NCBI RefSeq assembly: GCF_000425945.1
Contig: NZ_AUEK01000008.1
Coordinates: 1 to 64,000 of the forward strand
Source: Candidatus Solirubrobacter pratensis
Lineage (GTDB): Bacteria; Actinomycetota; Thermoleophilia; Solirubrobacterales; Solirubrobacteraceae
Direction: 5' to 3'
Length of the DNA: 64,000 bases
Of this stretch, positions 8,276-15,800 are shown piece by piece (position 1 is the stretch's first letter; each line of letters begins with the position of its first letter). The notes beneath the pieces were generated by a model that did no database searches, was not told the DNA's origin, and worked only from the letters and a program-made list of their open reading frames with translations. The position numbers and the translations under genes were made by a program.

Positions 8276-11220
8276 GGACGTGCCAGAGCTGCGGCAAGGA
8301 GAACCCGCTCGACCAGGACTTCTGCAGCTGCGGCGAGTACCTGCGCTGGGAGCCGACCGGGTTCGTCCAGGCGATCACGCCCGAGATGGCCGAGCAGGCC
8401 CAGGCCGAGGCGGCTCCTCCTGAAGCCGGCAACGGCCACCCCGCGCCACCGCCCCCGCGCTCCACCGCGCCCGTGAAGGCCGCGCCGCCGCCGCCGCCGC
8501 AGGCGCCGGCCCCGGTGATCCCGAAGACGCTCGTGCAGGGCGCAGTGCCCGCGCAGCCGCCGGCCGCCGCGGCGCCCGAGGGCGCGACGATCGTGCTGCG
8601 CCTGCGCGACGGCGATCCGGCCAAGGGCGAGACGCTGCACCAGGCGGTCGAGCCCGGCCAGCGCGCGCAGGTGCTCGCGATGGTCCGCAACCAGAGCGGC
8701 ATCGTCGACAACTACGACCTGCGGATCGAAGGCCTGCCCGACGGCTGGTGGTCGATCTTCCCCGGCACCGTCTACCTCGTCCCGTTCGGCTCGGGCGGCA
8801 CGTACGAGCAGGAGGTCGAGATCCACCTGCACCCGCCGCGCGGCCCGGAGGCCGAGGCGCGCGCGTGGGACCTGAAGGTCGTCGCGCACTCCAAGGCGCA
8901 CGGGGTGGACGCGGCGTCGGCGCCGCTGGCGCTGCACATCGCGCCCTACATCGAGACCGCCACGATGCTGCGCCCGCAGCGCCGCAAGGGCCGCCGCAAG
9001 GCCGACTTCGACGTCTCGGTGACCAACAGGGCCAACGCGCCGGTGCTGGTCGCGCTCGAGGGCTCAGATCCCGACGACGAGCTGCGGTTCGGCTTCAACC
9101 GCCCGCCGCAGGAGATCCCGCCGGGCGCGACCGTGAAGTCCGAGATGCGCGTCAAGCCGCCCAAGCAGATCTGGCTCGGGCGCGGCCAGGAGCGCCGGCT
9201 GGAGGTCGTGACGGTCACGGGCGAGGAGGCCGCGGCGCGCGCCGCCGCCGAGCCGCTCGCGGCCGCGGTGCTCTCGCAGCAGGGCGCGTTCACGCGCAAG
9301 GGGCTGTTCCGCAAGCGCGTCCCGCAGATGCCCGGCGTCTACGGCCCGCGCGTCTTCAAGCCGCAGATCTACCCGCCCGACGTCAACATCGGTCCCGGCG
9401 GCATCAACATCCGCAAGCCGACGTTCCGCGGCCCGCAGCTGCAGGGGCCGCAGATGGGCTCGTTCAACGCGTCGCAGCTCGCCAAGGGCGGGGTCAAGCT
9501 GCCCGGCCGTGGAGGCGCGGCGACGCCGCAGGCGCCGTTGCTGCCGACGCAGGGCGTGTTCCGCCAGCGGCCGTGGATCCCGTGGTGGGCGGTGCCAGTC
9601 GTCCTGGCGCTGATCGTCCTGTTGCTGCTGCTCTACAAGCTGTTCCCGTCCGACGTCGCGGTGCCGAACGTCGTCGGCCAGAAGTCCTCCTTCGAGGCCG
9701 AGAAGAAGCTCACCACGGCCGAGCTCAAGCTCGATCCCAACCAGAAGCAGAAGACCGACGACAAGGCCGCCGCGGGCAGCGTGATCGGCCAGACCCCGCC
9801 GGCCGGCGAGAAGGTCAAGAAGAACACGCCCGTGACGATCCTCGTGGCCGTCGGCTCCGGCAAGGTCAACGTGCCGAAGATCGTCGGGGAGACCGCCGGC
9901 GACGCCGAGAAGGCGCTGCGCGCGAAGAACCTCACGCTGGGCCAGGCCTCCCCGCAGCCGGTCGACCCCAAGGGCAAGATCTCCAGCCAGATCCCGGCGG
10001 CCGGCGAGGTCGTCAAGGCGGGCACGCCCGTGAACATCTTCTATCCCGACCCGGCCGCGGCCGACGCCAAGAAGAAGAAGGACAAGAAGGCGGGCGCGGG
10101 CGCCGCGGGCGCGGGTGCGGCCGGCGCGGCCGGGGGCGCGAAGGACATCATCGTCCCCGCGATCGCCGGCGCGAAGGTCGACGCGTACGCGAAGAAGGCC
10201 GCCGACCTCGGCATCGTCCCGCAGGTCGAGAAGCAGTTCGACGACGCGCCGGTCGGCAGCCTGGTCGCGACCGTGCCGCCCGGCGGCACCAAGGTCGCCA
10301 ACGGCGCGAAGCTGACGCTGCTGGTGTCCGCCGGCCAGCCGCAGGTCGTGTTCACCAATGCGAAGGACATCCTGCGCGTCAACGGCGCCAACGGGCAGAA
10401 GTTCGATCCGGTCGCCGGCAGCCCGCAGGACGAGGAGGACCCGACCTGGAGCGCCGACGGCTCGCACGTCGCCTACACGGCCGACAAGCGCGTGCTCCTC
10501 AAGGACATCACCAAGAAGGACGCGCCGGCGGTGCCGCTCTCGCCGGCCGGCGACAACTACGAGAACCTCGCGTGGGCGCCGACCGCCGACGTGAACCTGC
10601 TCGCGATGACCAAGGCCATCGGCAACGAGCAGGACGGCAACACCGACCTCTGCCTCGGCGTCATCACCAAGGATCCGCTCGCGGTGAGGTGCTTCGACGA
10701 GCCGGGCTTCTCGGTCATCCGGGCGCTGCACTGGGCGCCCGACGGCCGCACGATCCTCGGCGTCGGCGTCAAGAACCCGATCGGCAGCGGCGTCTTCGGG
10801 ATCGTCCGCTGGAAGGTCAAGCAGGGCAAGCCGGCCTTCTCGCCCGATCCGGCGGACTGGAGCAAGGGCCACTTCGTGACCGACATCGGGACGCCGGGCA
10901 AGGGCGTGCTCGACGCGGCGATCTCGCCCGACGGCGAGCAGCTCGCGCTCGTCTCCAACCAGGGGTCCTCGTTCTTCAAGCTGTGGCTGGCGAAGAAGGG
11001 CGACTTCCTGATGACGAGCGCCAAGCCGACGCCGGTGCGCGCATGCAAGGTGACCTATCGCGGCGACGGCCAGGAGGTCATGGTCGTCCAGGCCGACGCG
11101 GGCTGCACGGAGGACGTCGGTGCGCTCGTGCGCTTCGACGTCAAGGACGTGAAGAGCCAGAGGCAGCTGAACGCCGCGGGCGACGACCCGCAGTTCCAGC
11201 CGTTCAACTCGGGGGGTTAG
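8272..11220 (+). CDS. Zinc-ribbon / transmembrane / three-PASTA / beta-propeller protein
   Basis: A 982-residue protein translationally coupled to the baseplate gene (ATGA overlap). Order of parts: zinc ribbon with C4, C7, C18, C20; Ala/Pro linker; Ig-like, COG1470-type region about 105-330; a basic Pro/Gly stretch; one transmembrane helix about 435-455 (WWAVPVVLALIVLLLLLY); PASTA-like units about 464-530, 534-600 and 628-690, each opening with V(P)xIVG-type text; then a TolB/WD40-like beta-propeller about 700-982 with repeats of the DPTWSADGSHVAYT kind. With a positive-inside arrangement the zinc ribbon is cytoplasmic, while PASTA and propeller face the wall. PASTA units of PknB and PBPs bind peptidoglycan fragments. 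I infer a membrane/wall anchor or sensor for the injection particle, analogous in idea to the membrane factor of Streptomyces CIS, but homology cannot be tested here. Confidence 0.85.
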   Translation: MRTCQSCGKENPLDQDFCSCGEYLRWEPTGFVQAITPEMAEQAQAEAAPPEAGNGHPAPPPPRSTAPVKAAPPPPPQAPAPVIPKTLVQGAVPAQPPAAAAPEGATIVLRLRDGDPAKGETLHQAVEPGQRAQVLAMVRNQSGIVDNYDLRIEGLPDGWWSIFPGTVYLVPFGSGGTYEQEVEIHLHPPRGPEAEARAWDLKVVAHSKAHGVDAASAPLALHIAPYIETATMLRPQRRKGRRKADFDVSVTNRANAPVLVALEGSDPDDELRFGFNRPPQEIPPGATVKSEMRVKPPKQIWLGRGQERRLEVVTVTGEEAAARAAAEPLAAAVLSQQGAFTRKGLFRKRVPQMPGVYGPRVFKPQIYPPDVNIGPGGINIRKPTFRGPQLQGPQMGSFNASQLAKGGVKLPGRGGAATPQAPLLPTQGVFRQRPWIPWWAVPVVLALIVLLLLLYKLFPSDVAVPNVVGQKSSFEAEKKLTTAELKLDPNQKQKTDDKAAAGSVIGQTPPAGEKVKKNTPVTILVAVGSGKVNVPKIVGETAGDAEKALRAKNLTLGQASPQPVDPKGKISSQIPAAGEVVKAGTPVNIFYPDPAAADAKKKKDKKAGAGAAGAGAAGAAGGAKDIIVPAIAGAKVDAYAKKAADLGIVPQVEKQFDDAPVGSLVATVPPGGTKVANGAKLTLLVSAGQPQVVFTNAKDILRVNGANGQKFDPVAGSPQDEEDPTWSADGSHVAYTADKRVLLKDITKKDAPAVPLSPAGDNYENLAWAPTADVNLLAMTKAIGNEQDGNTDLCLGVITKDPLAVRCFDEPGFSVIRALHWAPDGRTILGVGVKNPIGSGVFGIVRWKVKQGKPAFSPDPADWSKGHFVTDIGTPGKGVLDAAISPDGEQLALVSNQGSSFFKLWLAKKGDFLMTSAKPTPVRACKVTYRGDGQEVMVVQADAGCTEDVGALVRFDVKDVKSQRQLNAAGDDPQFQPFNSGG

Positions 11221-11224
11221 CCGC

Positions 11225-12880
11225 GTGCTGTGCCCCAGCTGCCGCCGCCAGCTCGAGCGCGGAGCGAGCTACTGCGGCGGCTGCGGCAGCCCGCTGAACG
11301 GGGCGAGCGCGCCGCTGGAGCTGGTGCTCTCGGACGCCACGCGGATCCCCGTCGTGACGGAGATGACGATCGGGCGGGCACCGGGAGCGACGCTCGTGCT
11401 CTCAGACCCGTCGGTCTCGCGCATGCACGCCCGGATCCTCGAGGGGGCGGTGCTGGAGGACGCGGGCTCCTCGCACGGGACCTACCTCGACGGGCAGCGG
11501 CTGACCGCCCCGTCGCCGCTGCGCGACGGCGCGCGGATCCGCCTCGGGGACGCGGAGCTGCGCGTGGAGCGCCGGCGCGACGCGGCAGAGGCGGGACGCA
11601 CGATCGTCGTGCGGCCGGGCGCGTCGCTGGTCGTGCCGGCGGCCGGCGCGTCGGACGTCACCGGGAGCGCCACGCAGTTCGGGATGCGGCCGCGTGTGCG
11701 CTCGGGGTACGCGCTCAAGCGGCTCGAGGCGGCCGAGGGCTCCCGGCGCTGGGTGCTCAAGGACCTCGCGAGCGGGAGCTTCCTGCGGCTGAGCGACAAC
11801 GACGCGGCGCTGTTCGAGCAGCTCGACGGGTCGCGCTCGCTGGTCGAGCTGGTCGGGGAGGCGGAGGCGCGCTTCGGTGCGCGCGGCCCGGCGCGGCTGG
11901 CCCGGCTCTTGAGCGACCTCGGCGAGCGAGGCTTCCTCAGCGGCGTGGCGAGCGCCTCGCCGTCGGTCGCGGCGCCGTCCGGGCGCCTGGCGCGGCTGTT
12001 CAAGCCGCGCGAGAAGATCGTGCCCGGGTTCGGGGCGTGCATCGAGCGGCTCTACCGCGCCGGCGGCTGGGTGCTGTTCACGCGGCCGTTCCTCGTGTTC
12101 CTCGCCGTGCTGGTGACCGCGGGGATCGCGGCATTCGTGGGGCTGATCCTCGGCCGCTACGGGACGCCGTTCGTGGTCGCGAGCAAGTTCGGCGTCGGCG
12201 GCGTGGTGTTCCTGCTGGGGCGCTTCGCGGTCGTCACCGTGCACGAGCTGGCGCACGGGCTCACGATGGCGTCGTTCGGGCGGCGCGTGGAGCGCGCGGG
12301 GCTGAAGCTGGTCGCGATCTTCCCTTACGCGTTCGTGGACACGTCGGAGGCATGGTTCGAGCCGCGCCGGCGGCGAATCGAGATCTCCGCGGCGGGGCCG
12401 GTGTCGGACTTCTCGGTCGGCGCCGTGTTCGCGCTGTGCTGCCTGCTGCTGCCCGCGGGGACGGTGCGCGACATCTTCTTCAACCTCGCGTTCGCGGCGT
12501 ACGTCGGCGGGTTCTTCAACCTGAATCCGTTCATCGAGCGCGACGGCTACCACATCCTCGTCGACGCGCTGCGCGAGCCCGGGCTGCGGCGGCGGGCGAA
12601 GGAGCAGCTCGCGCGGCGGCTCGGCGGCGGAGGCGCGCCGACCGACTCGCCGGTGCTGGCGCGGTACTCGATCTTCGGGCTCGGCTGGTCGGTGCTGGCG
12701 GCGTGCTTCGCGATCGGCATGTCGTTGCGCTACGAGAAGATCTTCCTGGCGCTGGCGCCGCGGCCGGTCGTCTACGGCGTGATGGGGACGCTGTGGGTGG
12801 CGTTCTTCCTGCCCGTGATCGTGGTGCTGGGCAAGCCGCTGTGGCGGCGGGTCCGGGGGGAGCCGGATGGCGAGCGCTGA
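11225..12880 (+). CDS. Zinc-ribbon/FHA/PqqD-like/M50 site-2-type membrane peptidase
   Basis: A 551-residue protein with a GTG start 4 nt after the previous stop. Parts in order: zinc ribbon (C3, C6, C17, C20); FHA domain about 27-112 with GRAPGA, SRMHARI and GSSHGTYLDG, the phosphothreonine-binding loop pattern; a PqqD-like winged-helix unit about 160-238 (WVLKDLASGSFLRLSDND, LARLLSDLGERGFL); then a polytopic M50 domain with HELAH at 340-344 and NPFIERDGYH with Asp440 as third zinc ligand. All catalytic residues are present. FHA domains read Thr phosphorylation, and PqqD-like domains bind peptide leaders; here both are fused to an intramembrane-type protease. The next gene overlaps by 14 nt, so it probably acts on, or with, the giant hydrolase. 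That functional link is inference. Confidence 0.87.
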   Translation: MLCPSCRRQLERGASYCGGCGSPLNGASAPLELVLSDATRIPVVTEMTIGRAPGATLVLSDPSVSRMHARILEGAVLEDAGSSHGTYLDGQRLTAPSPLRDGARIRLGDAELRVERRRDAAEAGRTIVVRPGASLVVPAAGASDVTGSATQFGMRPRVRSGYALKRLEAAEGSRRWVLKDLASGSFLRLSDNDAALFEQLDGSRSLVELVGEAEARFGARGPARLARLLSDLGERGFLSGVASASPSVAAPSGRLARLFKPREKIVPGFGACIERLYRAGGWVLFTRPFLVFLAVLVTAGIAAFVGLILGRYGTPFVVASKFGVGGVVFLLGRFAVVTVHELAHGLTMASFGRRVERAGLKLVAIFPYAFVDTSEAWFEPRRRRIEISAAGPVSDFSVGAVFALCCLLLPAGTVRDIFFNLAFAAYVGGFFNLNPFIERDGYHILVDALREPGLRRRAKEQLARRLGGGGAPTDSPVLARYSIFGLGWSVLAACFAIGMSLRYEKIFLALAPRPVVYGVMGTLWVAFFLPVIVVLGKPLWRRVRGEPDGER

Positions 12881-15800
12881 AGCCGACGTCGCCGCCCGGC
12901 TGATCGAGCGTCTGCTCGCCGATCCGGCGTTCCGCGCCCACTTCCGGCGCGATCCGGCGGCCGCGTGCCGCGAGGCGGGGCTCGACGAGCTGGCCGAGGA
13001 GATGGCGGTCGGCGCGGGCAAGGCGATGTACACGCTCGACATGCGCGAGTCGAAGTCCTCGCTGGCGGGCGTGATGATGGCCGCCGCCATGGAGGGCGTC
13101 GGGATCTACCAGTTCACCGAGAACGTGCTGCCGCATCTGGAGGAGGTCCCGGGCCACGTCGCCGACGTGCTCTCGCGCGTGGACCTGCCGGCGATCAAGC
13201 TGCCCAACTTCGGCGGGGGCGCGGCAGGGGGCGGGAGCGCGGCAGCAGCCGCGGTGCCGCAGGCGGCCGATGGGGTGCCGGGCGGCGAATCTCCGCCCGA
13301 CGCGGCGGACGCCGCCGGCGCGTCTCCCGCCGGCACCGCGGGCGCCGCTGCCGCTCCCGGCGCGCCTTCGCCCTCCGCCTCTCCGCCGGAGGCGGACGGC
13401 AAGGGCGTGGCCGCCTCGGGCGGCAAGGCGGACGCGGCGGCGCCTCCCGGCGGGGACGTCACCGCCGCGCCCAAGGCGTCCTCGCTCGTCGACGCGTCTC
13501 CCGGCAAGGCCGCGCACGCCGCCGCGCCGCCGGAGGCTCGCTACGTCCCCGACCCGGCGATGTACGGCGCGAGCGGAACCGGCGGCGCGCCTTCACCGGA
13601 GGCGGCAGCGGTCCTGAAGGACCCGAACATCACGCTCGACGCCAACGGCGAGCAGGACCTCGGCAGCGGCAAGATGGACCCGCGGACCGCGGCGATCATG
13701 CTCGCGCTCGCCAAGGACCACAAGCTCACGATCTCGAGCACGTTCTCCGATCACCCGGCGAGCACGGCCGGCGGCTCGGTGTCCAACCATACGCTCGGGC
13801 GCGGGTTCGACATCGCGACGATCGACGGCCAGCCGGTCAACTCGGGCTCGCCGGTCGCGCGCGAGGTCGCCGCCGCGCTGAGCGAGCTCGACCCGTCGAT
13901 CCGCCCCACCGAGGTCGGCACGCCGTTCCCGATCTCGGCGCCCGGCTACTTCACCGACGCCGGCCACCAGGACCACATCCACGTCGCGTTCGACGACCCG
14001 ATCACGAACGACTACAAGACGCCGCCGGGGCTTCTCGCGAGCGACCCGGCCGCGCCGCCCGAGGCCGCGCCGGCACCGGCGACCGCCGCCGCTCCCGCGC
14101 CGGTCGCCGCGGCAGCCGTCGCGACCGAGCCGCCGCCGAAGCCGAAGACCGGCTCGCAGGCGTTCCTGAAGGCGGTGACCGCGGAAACGGCGTCGAAGCG
14201 CAAGGGCGGCGACTCGCAGGCGTTCCTGAAGGCCGTCGAGCCGCCGAAGGCGGCGGCGGCCGCGCCGCCCCCCGCCCGCGCGGCGGCCGCCGCCGCCGAA
14301 CCCGGCGCTCCCGCCGCCGACCTCGCCTCGGCGCCCACCTCTTACCCCGTGGCGGAGCAGGCCGCGCCTGCGCCGGCCGGCGGAGGCGGGAGCTCACTCG
14401 GTGCCGCGGCGCTGAGCGTGGCCCAGTCCCAGCGCGGGGTCCGCGAGACCGGCGGCGCGAACACCGGGCCGCAGGTCGATCAGTTCCTCGCCGCGGCGAA
14501 GGTCGCGCCGGGGAATCCATGGTGCGCGTCGTTCGTGACCTGGTCGCTCGAGCAAGCCGGGCACAAGATGCCGGGCGGCGGCTGGGCCGCCGTCTCGACC
14601 TGGGTGCGCAACGCCGAGCAGGGCAACGGCGGTCTCAAGGTCGTGAGCGCCGAGGAGGCGCGGCCCGGCGACATCGTCGCCTACGACTGGGGCGGCCAGG
14701 ATGACTTCGGCGCCGACGGCCACATCGGGTTCCTGGACAGCAACGTCAAGGACGGCCAGTTCACCGCCCTCGAGGGCAACAACAACGACGCCGTCAACGT
14801 CGTCCCGCGTCATCTCGGCGGCGGCCCGAAGATCGTCTTCATCCGCGTCGACGGCAATGCGCAGCCCGCGGCAGCGGTCCCGGTCTCCGCGCCCGCCGTC
14901 GCCGAGCAGGCGGCGCCGTCCGGCGGGACGGTCGACCCGTCGCAGTTCGGCGCCGAGGGGACCGGCGGCGCGGCGAGCGCGGAGGCGCTCGCGCTGCTCA
15001 AGAACAAGAACGTGGTGCTCGACTCGGACGGCGTGTCCGACATCAAGGCCGGCCGCATCGACCCGCGCGTGATCGGGGTGATCGCCAAGCTCAGCCACGA
15101 GCACAAGATCACGATCTCGTGCATGTGCTCGGACCACTCCAAGTTCACCGCCGGCGGGTCCGTCTCCAACCACCACTTCGGCCGCGGCGCCGACATCGCG
15201 GCGATCGACGGGCAGCCGGTCGGGCCAGGGAATCCGATCGCGCGCGAGATCGCGAGCGAGCTCTCGACGCTGGATCCGTCGATCCGCCCGAACGAGATCG
15301 GATCCCCGTGGGCGATCGCCGGCCCGGGGTACTTCACCGACGCCGCCCACCAGAACCACCTCCACATCGGGTTCAAGGAGGAGATCCCGAAGGACTTCAC
15401 GCCGCCCGCCGACGTGGCGGCGCCGGGGGCGACGCCCGCGGTCGCGGGAGTCGCCGCCGCCGGCAATGCGGCCGCCGCACCCGCCGGGGTCGCCGCGCCG
15501 GACGCGGCGGCGCCGCCCGCTCCCGCCGCGCCCGGAGACCCGGCGGCCGCGCCGCCCCCCAAGACCGGCTCCCAGTCGTTCCTCAAGGCCGTCACCGCGG
15601 AGGCGGCGGCGAAGGACCGGGCCGCGCGGGGCGACTCGATGGCGTTCCTCAAGGCGGTCGAGCCGCCCAAGGCGGCGGCCGCCGCGGCGCCGGCCGCCGG
15701 AGCTCTGTCGCCCGCCGTCGCGGAAGCCGCGGCGGCCGCCTTCTCGGGAGGCGGTCCGGTCGACTATCCGGGCGACGACGCGCCGCGCGAGCAGATCGCC

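Noticed and set aside
5511..8711. Long minus-strand open frame opposite the baseplate genes
   Set aside because: It is an antisense shadow of the gp6-like and tail-I-like genes, rich in Arg/Ala as expected for GC-rich antisense frames.
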